Shown: one piece after another, positions 35,574 through 43,892 of the stretch
Position numbering within the stretch: the first letter of the stretch is position 1
Layout of the letters: each line of letters begins with the position of its first letter
Assembly (NCBI RefSeq): GCF_000020125.1
Contig: NC_010676.1
Location: 2,418,001 to 2,482,000 of the forward strand
Length of the DNA: 64,000 bases
Source of the DNA: Paraburkholderia phytofirmans PsJN
GTDB taxonomy: Bacteria > Pseudomonadota > Gammaproteobacteria > Burkholderiales > Burkholderiaceae
Reading direction: 5' to 3'
Position numbers and translations under genes: made by a program
Notes under the pieces: model-generated
The model's input: the letters and a program-made list of their open reading frames with translations, nothing else
What the model was told of the DNA's origin: nothing
Database searches by the model: none

Positions 35574-35921
35574 ATGAAGAAAGCTATCGTTTGCCTCGCC
35601 CTCGCTGCTGCCGCCTTGTCCGCTCCGGTGCTCAGCTTCGCGCAATCCAACGGGCCGGTAACACGCGCCGAGGTCCGCAGCAATCTCGTGCAGGTGGAGC
35701 GAGCCGGCTATAACCCGGCGCGTTCCGACGACGCCAGCTATCCGGCCGACATCCAGGCCGCCGAAGCGAAAGTCGCGGCACAATCAACGTATCGGCAAGC
35801 GACGCAGGGCTACGGCGGTGTACCGACGAACAGCACATCGTCAGGAAGCCCGATGGAAACGGCGATGCAATCGACCTGTGTCGGTCCGGTCAGCTTCTGT
35901 ACCCCGTACTTCGGCAAATAA
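35574..35921 (+). CDS. DUF4148 domain-containing secreted small protein
   Basis: 115 residues. A signal peptide (KKAIVCLALAAAALSAPVLS, cleavage near FAQS) precedes VTRAEVRSNLVQVERAGYNP and the YPADIQAAEAKVAAQ helix, the DUF4148 core. Unlike the member at 10573, it has a Ser/Thr/Gly-rich tail with two cysteines (STCVGPVSFCTPYFGK) that could form a disulfide in the periplasm. Function unknown. Confidence 0.87.
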   Translation: MKKAIVCLALAAAALSAPVLSFAQSNGPVTRAEVRSNLVQVERAGYNPARSDDASYPADIQAAEAKVAAQSTYRQATQGYGGVPTNSTSSGSPMETAMQSTCVGPVSFCTPYFGK

Positions 35922-36069
35922 GTGGCATGCCGTGCAGGTCCCGTGCTTGTTGCCAGACGCACGGGACCGCGTTTCATTCTGAACATCTCTTGACGGCGGC
36001 AAAACCTGGTTCGCCGTTGATAGAAACAAACGAACCCCAGCTTGCCTCGCACCGCGCCCATGAAGCGCC

Positions 36070-36762
36070 TCAACCCTTGACGAATTCCGTCTCCCACGCC
36101 TGCTCGATTGCCTGCAACGCAGTCAACACGATCGAGCGGTTCAACGCCGCCGCGAGCGTGCCGTCGCGTTCGGCATACGCCTCGCACAGCCGTTGATGAT
36201 CGGCGCACGAACGCTGCATGCGTCCAGGCAACGAGGTGCTGAGGTGGCGCAGCCGGTTGGTGCGCATCCGCATCGAATCGAGTACTTCCTTGAAGATGCC
36301 GTTGCGGCTCACCCTCAGTTCTTCATCGCGAAACGCGACGTTGGCCCAGAAATAGCCGTCCACGTCGGCGTGCGCGGCCGCATCGGCGAGACGCTTGTGC
36401 GCGCGCCACAACGATTCGATGTCTTCAGCGGTGGCCTGTTCGACGATCGCCAGCGACACCTGCCCATATAACAGCACACGCAGTTGATAGATCTCGCGCA
36501 CTTCCGTGAGCGTCATCGACGACACGCGCGGGCGCCGCCGCGGCGACCAGTCCACCAGCCGTTCGCGGTTCAGCACGAACAGTGCTTCGCGCACCGGCGT
36601 GCGGCTGACGTTGAAGCGTTTCGCGAGATCGACCGAATTCAGGTCGTCGCCCGGTTGCAGCCGTCCTTCGATGATGCCGCGCGCCACCCAGTCGACGATC
36701 TCCCCGACCGGCGATGCGTCGCCCTGCTCCTCTTCGTCGCGTGTGTCGACAGTTTCGTCCAT
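36070..36762 (-). CDS. GntR family (FCD domain) transcriptional regulator
   Basis: 230 residues from the ATG at 36762 (GAGGAAAACGGG upstream). Acidic start, GntR winged helix (LNSVDLAKRFNVSRTPVREALFVLNRERLVDWSPRRRPR) and an all-helical FCD domain whose metal-binding His/Asp residues lie in ADVDGYFWANVAFRDEEL and the later HQRLCEAYAERD. FadR-type regulators of this kind usually repress an adjacent carboxylate pathway. The palindromes at 36918-36940 in the divergent promoter region are its probable operator. Confidence 0.88.
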   Translation of the reverse strand: MDETVDTRDEEEQGDASPVGEIVDWVARGIIEGRLQPGDDLNSVDLAKRFNVSRTPVREALFVLNRERLVDWSPRRRPRVSSMTLTEVREIYQLRVLLYGQVSLAIVEQATAEDIESLWRAHKRLADAAAHADVDGYFWANVAFRDEELRVSRNGIFKEVLDSMRMRTNRLRHLSTSLPGRMQRSCADHQRLCEAYAERDGTLAAALNRSIVLTALQAIEQAWETEFVKG

Positions 36763-36892
36763 CCCGTTTTCCTCGATATCCCTTGGCGTGCCTCCCGACT
36801 GCATGGACGGATTCTAGCAAACCGGCAATTGGGCAAGCCGGTGCGGCCCCCTGCTCGATTTCCCTAAGTGTGCACAGTTCGTCGAATATTTC

Positions 36893-36940
36893 TTGAAATA
36901 AACCATAGATTCGCCATACACTTTGCGAAGTGTCGACACT
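36893..36940 (+). promoter_or_regulatory. promoter overlapped by GntR-type operator
   Basis: TTGAAA (36893-36898), a 17-base spacer and ATACAC (36916-36921). Overlapping the -10 are ACACTT-TGCG-AAGTGT (36918-36933) and the perfect palindrome AGTGTCGACACT (36929-36940). Position and symmetry suit repression of the rightward MFS operon by the divergent GntR protein. Confidence 0.55.
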
Positions 36941-37033
36941 AGCAATATAGAACACCAAGTCCGGTCGCAACTAGCTGCATGGGCCGGAGTAAGCGCCGAA
37001 GCGCCAACTCCGGTCGGCACAGGAGACGCAAGC

Positions 37034-38449
37034 ATGTACATGGAAAAGGAGATCGCCGGCGCAACCGCCGTCGAAGCCAGCGTTTCGGCGCGGCTCGACC
37101 GCCTGCCGCCGACGCGTTATTTCAGCGGCCTCGTCGCGCGCATCGCGATCGGCGGCTGGTTCGAGTTTTATGAAATGTTCATGGCAGCCTATATCTCGCT
37201 GGGACTCATCGGCAGTGGTCTGTACCGCGCCACCACGGCAGGCCTCTTCGACGTCAACGGCTTCGCCAGCTTTCTCGGCTCGTTTTTTGCCGGGATGTTC
37301 GTCGGCACCGTGGCGCTCGGCGGCTTCACCGACCGCTTTGGACGCCGCGCCGTGTTCACCTGCGCGATGCTGATCTATTCGGTCGCGACCTTTGCCGCCG
37401 CGTTCCAGCATTCGCCGGAATCCATGGATCTCTGGCGCTTCGTCGCGGGCCTCGGGATCGGCGTGCAGCTCATCACTGTCGACACTTACATCTCCGAGCT
37501 GACGCCGCATCACACACGCGGCCGCTACAGCGCGTTCAGCATTCTCGTGATCCTGACGTCCGTGCCGACCGGCGCGGTGCTGTCGTTTCTGCTCGTGCCG
37601 CACACGATCCTCGGTCTCGAAGGCTGGCGCTGGGTGATGATCATCGGCTCGGCGGGCGCCGTGCTGATCTGGTTCATGCGGCGCGGCCTGCCGGAATCGC
37701 CGCGCTGGCTCGAAAGCAAGGGCCGCGTCGACGAGGCGCGCGCCATCGTCGATGCGATCGAGGCCCGCGTGGTCGCCGAAACCCGCTGCCCGTTGCAGGC
37801 ACCCGCGCAACACGCGCCGGAACCGCCGGCCGGCGAGCAAAGCGGTTCATGGTCGGAGATGTGGAAGGGGCGCTACTTCAGCCGCACGGTGATGCTGTCG
37901 TTCTTCAACTTCTTCCAGACCTTCGGCGTGTACGGCTTCGGCGCGTGGGTGCCGGTGCTGCTCTACACGAAAGGCATCACGATCACGCATTCGCTGCTCT
38001 ACACGATGGTGATCGCATTCGCGACGCCGCTTGGCGCACTCGGCGCGATGGCGTGCGCCGAACGTGTTCAGCGCAAGTGGCAACTGGTCGGCTGCGCGAT
38101 CGTCGTCGCGGTGGCCGGCGTGCTGTTTGGCATGGTGCGTGAGCCCGTTCTGATCCTGCTGTTCGGCAGCGCCGTGACGATCGCCAACAACTGGCTGATC
38201 GGCATCTTTCACACCTATCAGGCCGAGCTGTATCCGACCCGGATTCGCGCCCGCGCCGTCGGGTTTGTTTTTAGCTGGAGCCGCCTGAGTTCGATCTTCG
38301 TCGGTTTCTGGGTGGCGGCATTGCTGAAGCATTCCGGCGTGCCCGCCGTGTTCGTGCTGATTTCGTCAGCCATGTTTGTGATCGTCGTGATGGTCGGGCT
38401 GCTAGGGCCGAAGACCAACGGCATTCGTCTGGAGGAGTTGTCTCAATGA
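37034..38449 (+). CDS. MFS transporter, sugar-porter/MHS-like
   Basis: 471 residues from the ATG at 37034 (AGGAGACG upstream). It has a hydrophilic start, twelve membrane segments, FYEMFMAAYISLGLIGSGLY, the GGFTDRFGRRAVF loop-2 motif, TYISELTPHHTRGRYSAF and RGLPESPRWLESKGR, the conserved central pattern of sugar-porter and metabolite:H+ symporters. The substrate is unassigned; the coupled MmgE/PrpD gene suggests a carboxylate. The stop overlaps the next start as ATGA. Confidence 0.88.
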   Translation: MYMEKEIAGATAVEASVSARLDRLPPTRYFSGLVARIAIGGWFEFYEMFMAAYISLGLIGSGLYRATTAGLFDVNGFASFLGSFFAGMFVGTVALGGFTDRFGRRAVFTCAMLIYSVATFAAAFQHSPESMDLWRFVAGLGIGVQLITVDTYISELTPHHTRGRYSAFSILVILTSVPTGAVLSFLLVPHTILGLEGWRWVMIIGSAGAVLIWFMRRGLPESPRWLESKGRVDEARAIVDAIEARVVAETRCPLQAPAQHAPEPPAGEQSGSWSEMWKGRYFSRTVMLSFFNFFQTFGVYGFGAWVPVLLYTKGITITHSLLYTMVIAFATPLGALGAMACAERVQRKWQLVGCAIVVAVAGVLFGMVREPVLILLFGSAVTIANNWLIGIFHTYQAELYPTRIRARAVGFVFSWSRLSSIFVGFWVAALLKHSGVPAVFVLISSAMFVIVVMVGLLGPKTNGIRLEELSQ

Positions 38450-39801
38450 GTTCCATCGCCGCCGCATTTGCGCACGGCCTTTTTGCACTGGCGCAGCGTC
38501 CGCTGCCGGTTCCGGTCGCAGAGGAAGCCCGGCGCTCCTTGATCAATGTGATCGGCACGTCGATCGGCGCCTCGCGGCATCCCGGCGTCGACGCGATTCT
38601 CGCCGCGGCCGCCGAACTTGGCGTCGCGCGGATCGCGCCGGTGCCGGGCCGCAGCGAAAAAGTCGATCTGCATTTTTCAGCGCTCGCGACCGGCTTTGCC
38701 GGCCATCTCGACGATTTCGACGACACCCATCTTGCGACCGTCATTCACCCCGCGGCTTCGGTGCTCGCCGTGTTGACCGCTCTCGCGCCCGACACGCGGC
38801 CCACCGGCGCGGCCGCGCTGAGCGCCTTCACGCTCGGCTGCGAAGCACAGTTACGGGTCGGCGTCTCGATCTCGCCGGAACATTACGACCGCGGCTGGCA
38901 CATCACCGGCACGTGCGGGGTGGTCGGCTGTGCGGTAACGGCTGCGCTGCTGCTCGGTCTCGACGAAGCGGGATTGGCGCAAGCGGTGTCGATCGCGGCC
39001 TCGATGTTTGTCGGCCAGCGCGAAGCGTTCGGCACGATGACCAAGCCCTATCACCCCGGCAAGGCAGCCGCAAACGGCATTGCGGCCGCGCGTCTCGCGC
39101 AGCAAGGCCAGCGCGCCGCGGACGATATTTTCGAAGCGCCCGGCGGCTACTCGCATTCGATGTCGACCAAGGTCGACTTCGAACTGATGAACGGCGCGTT
39201 CGGCGAGCGCTGGGAATTGCTCTTCAACACGTACAAGCCGTATCCGTGCGGCATCGTCGCGCATCCGGCGATCGACGCGGGCCTCGCGCTCGCGCCGCAA
39301 ATCGACGACGTGCAGTCCATCGAATCCATCACGCTGCGCTGCCATCCGCTCGTGCCCGAACTGATGGGCAATCCGCAGCCGAAGGACGGCCTGCAGGCGC
39401 GCTTTAGCGCGATTCACGGCGTGGCCGCCGCGCTGTGCGACGGCCAGGTCGGTCTCGCGCAATACGAGGACGCACGCGTGGTGCAGGACGACGTCACGGC
39501 GGTGCGCGCGCTGACGAAGCTCGCGCCCGACGCCTCGGTCAATCGCGACGAAGTTTTTATCGCGGCCACGCTGAAGGACGGCTCGGTTATCGAACATCAC
39601 GTCGAACATGCGCGCGGCAGCCTCGCGCGTCCGCTGACCGACGAGGAACTGATGCACAAGGTCCGTCTGCTGGTGGATTCGCAGTTGGGCGACGGCGTCG
39701 CCGCTCAACTCGCCGCCGCCGTGGCGGCACTCGACACGGCCGCCAATCTCGACGCGCTCTTTGCACTGTGCGCACCGTCTGAGGAACTGAATCATGCATA
39801 A
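38446..39801 (+). CDS. MmgE/PrpD family protein
   Basis: 451 residues, coupled to the MFS gene by ATGA. The helical N-terminal domain has HLDDFDDTHLATVIHPAASV and KPYHPGKAAANGIAAARLA; the second domain has YKPYPCGIVAHPAIDAGLAL. The family contains 2-methylcitrate dehydratase, cis-aconitate decarboxylase and iminodisuccinate epimerase, so the reaction is an elimination, decarboxylation or epimerisation on a small carboxylate, not otherwise determinable. A half-length paralogue overlaps its 3' end by 8 bases, and a second full-length relative lies at 51367-52752. Confidence 0.9.
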   Translation: MSSIAAAFAHGLFALAQRPLPVPVAEEARRSLINVIGTSIGASRHPGVDAILAAAAELGVARIAPVPGRSEKVDLHFSALATGFAGHLDDFDDTHLATVIHPAASVLAVLTALAPDTRPTGAAALSAFTLGCEAQLRVGVSISPEHYDRGWHITGTCGVVGCAVTAALLLGLDEAGLAQAVSIAASMFVGQREAFGTMTKPYHPGKAAANGIAAARLAQQGQRAADDIFEAPGGYSHSMSTKVDFELMNGAFGERWELLFNTYKPYPCGIVAHPAIDAGLALAPQIDDVQSIESITLRCHPLVPELMGNPQPKDGLQARFSAIHGVAAALCDGQVGLAQYEDARVVQDDVTAVRALTKLAPDASVNRDEVFIAATLKDGSVIEHHVEHARGSLARPLTDEELMHKVRLLVDSQLGDGVAAQLAAAVAALDTAANLDALFALCAPSEELNHA

Positions 39802-40531
39802 CGCCGCTCAACATTCCGTCGTGTCCGACGCGCTCGCCGGCTTCGCGATCGCCGCACTGCCTGCTTCGGCCGACGCCGCACTCGACGCCGCCCGCGACGC
39901 GCTCACCCACGCGCGCCTGATCACCGGCCCGGCGACGCGCTCCACCGAGCAGATCAGCGCACTGCTGCAATCGCAAGGCAGCGCGACGACCGACTCGCGC
40001 ACCCGCGCATGGATTCTCGGCACCTCGCTCGCGACGCAGGCCGCCGCGTCGCCGGCCATGCCGGTGCTCGCCGCCGTGATCGCAGCAGGCGACACGCTGG
40101 GTTCATCCGAAAGCGATGCGATTGCCGCCGCCGCGATCGGTATCGAAGCCGCCGCGCGCATTCTCAACGCGGTCGACAGCGCTGAATTCCGCGCGCGCTG
40201 GAATGTGGCGTCGTCGGTGGGCGTACTCGGCGCGGTGCTGGCAGTCTCGCGCCTGCTGCGTCTCGATGAAACGCGTACACGTCATGCGCTCGGCGTCGCC
40301 GCAACCCAGGCCGCGGGCCTCGCGCACAACGCGGACCACGCGATGGAAGCGATCGAGATCGGCAAGGCCGCAGCCGACGCGCTCGAAGCCGCGATGATCG
40401 CGAAGCACGGCTTCACGAGCGCGGCCGCATCGATCGACGGACGGCGCGGCTTCGCGGCGCTAATGGCGTATCGCTTCGACGCCGCCGCGATCACCGAAGC
40501 GCTGGGTACCCGCTGGACTTCGCTCGACTGA
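39794..40531 (+). CDS. half-length MmgE/PrpD-like protein (N-terminal domain only)
   Basis: 245 residues. RWNVASSVGVLGAVLAVSRLL and MEAIEIGKAAADALEAAMIA match the helical domain of the preceding MmgE/PrpD protein (WHITGTCGVVG, GKAAANGIAAARLA), but the C-terminal alpha/beta domain is absent and the histidines and aspartates of the active-site region are mostly lost. The 8-base overlap suggests coupled translation and perhaps a heteromeric complex with the full-length partner. A truncated, decaying duplicate is the alternative, although the frame is intact and codon use is normal. Confidence 0.75.
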   Translation: MHNAAQHSVVSDALAGFAIAALPASADAALDAARDALTHARLITGPATRSTEQISALLQSQGSATTDSRTRAWILGTSLATQAAASPAMPVLAAVIAAGDTLGSSESDAIAAAAIGIEAAARILNAVDSAEFRARWNVASSVGVLGAVLAVSRLLRLDETRTRHALGVAATQAAGLAHNADHAMEAIEIGKAAADALEAAMIAKHGFTSAAASIDGRRGFAALMAYRFDAAAITEALGTRWTSLD

Positions 40532-40540
40532 ATGTGACTC

Positions 40541-40575
40541 GCTTTGCCCGATGTGTTCGACGCATCGGGCAAAGC
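40541..40575 (+). terminator. hairpin between MmgE/PrpD-like and GlcG-like genes
   Basis: Perfect 13-bp arms (40541-40553, 40563-40575) with a 9-base loop, ten bases after the stop. No T-run follows, so it may attenuate or stabilise rather than stop transcription. Confidence 0.6.
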
Positions 40576-40631
40576 TGTCATCAACCGCCAATGTTCGAGG
40601 CTTTTTATCGGCCACACCACGGGAGTCCAAT

Positions 40632-41177
40632 ATGTCCAGCAAGCGCATCATCCAAGCCTTCTTACCTGCGCTGTTCTCGCTGTGCGCAGCGTTGAGCGGC
40701 ACGAGCGCCATCGCGCAGACGCCCGCATCGCAACCGTCGGCGGGCGGCCTGCCGGCGCACTCGCCATTCGATATTCCATACGGCATGCCGCTCAGCCTGC
40801 AAAGCGCCAACCAGGCGCTCGAAGCCGCCGAGGCTGAAGCCGCTCGGCACGGCTGGCCCGAAGCAATCGCCGTCACCGATCCCAGCGGAGAACTCGTCGC
40901 ATTCGCGAAGATGGACAACACGCAGAACTCGTCGCCGAAAATCGCGCTGCGCAAAGCCGCGACGGCCGCGCGCTTTCGACGCGATACGCGCACGTTCTAT
41001 AACGCCTTCGAAGCCGGTCATACCTATGCAGCGACGCTCGATCCTTCGGTGGTCGCATCGCCCGGCGGCTATCCGCTCGTGATCGGCGGCAAGATCGTCG
41101 GCGCGATCGGATGCAGTGGCGGCAGCGGCGACCAGGACGCGGATATCTGCAAAGCAGGCGCGGACGCGTTGAAATAA
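40632..41177 (+). CDS. GlcG/HbpS family heme-binding-like protein, exported
   Basis: 181 residues from the ATG at 40632 (GGGAGTCC upstream). A signal peptide (first about 28 residues, cleaved near AIAQT) precedes the GlcG/HbpS fold: MPLSLQSANQALEAAEAEA, AIAVTDPSGELVAFAKMD, and the closing GGYPLVIGGKIVGAIGCSGG with DADICKAGADAL. HbpS proteins bind heme; GlcG relatives accompany glycolate and other dehydrogenases. Here it precedes a periplasmic flavin/cytochrome dehydrogenase, so a heme or electron-transfer accessory role is plausible but unproven. Confidence 0.85.
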   Translation: MSSKRIIQAFLPALFSLCAALSGTSAIAQTPASQPSAGGLPAHSPFDIPYGMPLSLQSANQALEAAEAEAARHGWPEAIAVTDPSGELVAFAKMDNTQNSSPKIALRKAATAARFRRDTRTFYNAFEAGHTYAATLDPSVVASPGGYPLVIGGKIVGAIGCSGGSGDQDADICKAGADALK

Positions 41178-41282
41178 AAACGCGGGTCGCCGTTTTTGCG
41201 GCGCTTAAGTTGGTCGGCAATCCTGCTAGCAAGCCAAATCATATCGATCAGGATGCCTTTATAATGCACGGAGAAGTTCATC

Positions 41283-42038
41283 ATGGACGACAAACCCGCA
41301 GCCGCCTCAGCGACGCCGCCAATCGCCTCGTCGCGGCGCCGGTTCCTGATTAAAAGCGTCGCGGTGTTGCCGGTGGCGGGCGGCCTCGCCGCGTGCGACC
41401 GACCCGGCGGCTTGACGGCGTCAGCGTCGGCGTCGACCGCGGACAGTTCGAATGCGGCGCCGTACCAGCCGAAGTTCTTCAAGCCCGATGAATGGAGCGT
41501 CCTGCAAGCCGCAATCGACCGCCTGATTCCCGCCGATGCGGAAGGACCGGGCGCACTCGAACTCGACGTCGCGACATTCATCGACCGGCAGATGGAAGGC
41601 GCGTTCGGTCACGCGGCGGCGTGGTACATGCATGGTCCGTTTCATCCGGACGCCACGCCGCTCGCCGGCTATCAAAGCCCCATGTCTCCGCGAGACCTGT
41701 ACCGCACCGGCATTGCCGCGCTCGACGCGCATTGCAAGGCGCACTTCGGCGGCAAGCCTTTCGTGCAATTGACGACCGCGCAACAGGACACGCTGCTGCA
41801 CGCCATGGATAGCGGCAAGGTCAAATTCGAGCAAACCTCAGCCAGGCATTTCATTGCGCTGCTGTGGCAGAACACCAAAGAAGGCTATTTCTCCGATCCG
41901 ATTCACGGCGGCAACAAGCACGCGGCAAGCTGGACGATGATCGGATTTCCCGGCGCTCGCGCCGACTATCTCGACTGGGTCGCGCAACCCGGCAAAGTCT
42001 ATCCGCTCGGACCCGTGACGATCGAAGGCAAGCTCTAG
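41283..42038 (+). CDS. gluconate 2-dehydrogenase subunit 3 family protein (gamma subunit)
   Basis: 251 residues with a Tat signal SSRRRFLIKS (about 16-25) followed by a hydrophobic stretch and Cys at AAC. The mature part has FKPDEWSVLQAAIDRLIPAD and KEGYFSDPIHGGNKHAASW, the hallmark of the small subunit that helps export the flavin subunit across the membrane. It is first of a three-gene set with a GMC oxidoreductase and a three-heme cytochrome c, the arrangement of gluconate, sorbitol and 2-ketogluconate dehydrogenases. Confidence 0.9.
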   Translation: MDDKPAAASATPPIASSRRRFLIKSVAVLPVAGGLAACDRPGGLTASASASTADSSNAAPYQPKFFKPDEWSVLQAAIDRLIPADAEGPGALELDVATFIDRQMEGAFGHAAAWYMHGPFHPDATPLAGYQSPMSPRDLYRTGIAALDAHCKAHFGGKPFVQLTTAQQDTLLHAMDSGKVKFEQTSARHFIALLWQNTKEGYFSDPIHGGNKHAASWTMIGFPGARADYLDWVAQPGKVYPLGPVTIEGKL

Positions 42039-42098
42039 CCGTTTCATCCAGCAACGCTCGCAGCAGCACTACATAAAACACACGCCAGGAGGAGACAC

Positions 42099-43883
42099 AT
42101 GGCGAACATCAGTAAACCCAAAGTGGACGCGGTGGTGGTCGGCATGGGCTGGTCCGGTTCGATCATGGCGATCGAACTGGCGGACGCCGGCCTCACCGTG
42201 GTTGGCCTCGAACGCGGCGAAAACCGCGATACATACCCCGACTTCGCGTATCCGAAGGTCGCCGACGAACTCACTCACGTGCAGCGCTTCAAGCTGATGC
42301 AAAGCCTCGCGCACGAGACCGTCACGATCCGCCGCCAGGCGCAGGAAGTCGCGCTGCCGTTGCGTCAATACGGCGCCTTTCTGTTCGGCGACGGTGTCGG
42401 CGGATCGGGCGTGCACTGGAACGGCTTTACATATCGCGCGACCGAAGCTGAGCTGAAACTGCGCAGCCACTACGAACAGCGCTACGGCAAGGGCTTCATT
42501 CCCGACGACATGACGATTCAGGACTGGCCCGTCAGCGCCGCCGAGCTCGAGCCGTTCTACGATCGCTTCGAATATGTCGCCGGCACGTCGGGCAAGGCGG
42601 GCAATCTCAACGGACAATCGGTCGGCGGCGGCAATCCATTCGAAGCGCCGCGCTCGCGCGATTACGCGTTGCCGCCCTTACCCACTGCGTATCCGTCGAT
42701 GCTGTTCGACCAGGCCGCGCGCGAAGTGGGCTATCACCCGTATCCGACGCCCGCGTCGATCGCATCGAAGGCCTACACGAATCCGTATGGCATGCAGCTA
42801 GGGCCGTGCAATTTCTGCGGCTACTGCGAACTGTTTGGCTGCTACATGTTTTCGAAAGCGTCGCCGCAGTCTTGCATTCTTCCGGCGCTCGCGAGAAAGC
42901 CGAATTTCGAACTGCGCGACCGTTCGGCAGTCGTGAAAGTCAATCTCGACTCGACCGGCAAACGCGCCACCGGCGTCACCTATATCGATGCTCAAGGACA
43001 CACTGTCGAGCAACCGGCAGATATCGTCGCACTGTGCGCTTACCAGATGCACAACGTGCGCCTGCTGCTGTTATCGGGTATCGGTAAGCCGTACGATCCG
43101 GCCACCGGAGAAGGCACTGTCGGCAAGAACTACGCCTACCAGAAGAACAGCAAGATCCAGGTCTTCTTCGACAAGGACGTCGCAATCAATCCGTTCATCG
43201 GCTCGGGAGCGGGTGGTGTCGTTTATGACGATTTCAATGCCGACAACTTCGATCATGGTCCGCTGAATTTCATCGGCGGCGCGATTACCTTTGCGACGGT
43301 GACGGGTGGCCGTCCGATCGCGCAGGCACTCGTGCCGCCCGGCACGCCGAAGTGGGGCTCGGGGTGGAAAAAGGCCGTGAAAGACCACTATCTGCATTCG
43401 TTCGCCATCTCCACGCAGGGCTCGGTGATGTCGTACCGCGACAACTATCTCGACCTCGATCCGACTTACAAGGACGCATACGGCCTGCCCCTATTGCGCA
43501 TGACGTTCGACTGGAAAGACAACGAAGGCCGCATGACGCAGTTCGTCAGCCACAAAGCCGCCGATGTTGCGCGCGCGATGAACCCGAAGCCGCAATCGGT
43601 TGCAATCAACGCGGGCAAGCCGGGCGATCACTTCGATGTCGGCCCATATCAGAGCACGCACACGACCGGTGGCGCGATTGCGGGCGACCGGCCGGACAAC
43701 AGCGTGGTGAATAAGTATCTTCAGTCGTGGGATGTCCCGAATGTGTTCGTGACCGGCGCCTGCTCGTTTCCGCAAAATCTCGGCATCAATCCGACTGGCA
43801 CGATCGGCGCCATGACGTATTACGCGGCGAAGACGATCCGCGAGACGTATCTGAAGAATCCCGGCCCTCTGGTTCAGGCGTGA
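42099..43883 (+). CDS. GMC family oxidoreductase (membrane-bound flavin dehydrogenase, large subunit)
   Basis: 594 residues, AGGAGGAG ribosome site. An FAD-binding start (VDAVVVGMGWSGSIMAIELADAG), GDGVGGSGVHWNGFTYR, a CNFCGYCELFGCYMF cysteine cluster that may bind an iron-sulfur centre, and a C-terminal NLGINPTGTIGAMTYYAAK typical of GADH-like GMC enzymes. It lacks its own signal and would be co-exported with the Tat-bearing small subunit. It oxidises a sugar, sugar acid or polyol in the periplasm and passes electrons to the cytochrome; the substrate is not determinable here. Confidence 0.92.
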   Translation: MANISKPKVDAVVVGMGWSGSIMAIELADAGLTVVGLERGENRDTYPDFAYPKVADELTHVQRFKLMQSLAHETVTIRRQAQEVALPLRQYGAFLFGDGVGGSGVHWNGFTYRATEAELKLRSHYEQRYGKGFIPDDMTIQDWPVSAAELEPFYDRFEYVAGTSGKAGNLNGQSVGGGNPFEAPRSRDYALPPLPTAYPSMLFDQAAREVGYHPYPTPASIASKAYTNPYGMQLGPCNFCGYCELFGCYMFSKASPQSCILPALARKPNFELRDRSAVVKVNLDSTGKRATGVTYIDAQGHTVEQPADIVALCAYQMHNVRLLLLSGIGKPYDPATGEGTVGKNYAYQKNSKIQVFFDKDVAINPFIGSGAGGVVYDDFNADNFDHGPLNFIGGAITFATVTGGRPIAQALVPPGTPKWGSGWKKAVKDHYLHSFAISTQGSVMSYRDNYLDLDPTYKDAYGLPLLRMTFDWKDNEGRMTQFVSHKAADVARAMNPKPQSVAINAGKPGDHFDVGPYQSTHTTGGAIAGDRPDNSVVNKYLQSWDVPNVFVTGACSFPQNLGINPTGTIGAMTYYAAKTIRETYLKNPGPLVQA

Positions 43884-43892
43884 GCGAACGTC

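Noticed and set aside
41260..41265. TATAAT as a -10 for the dehydrogenase genes
   Set aside because: It would start transcription inside the ribosome site and has no acceptable -35.
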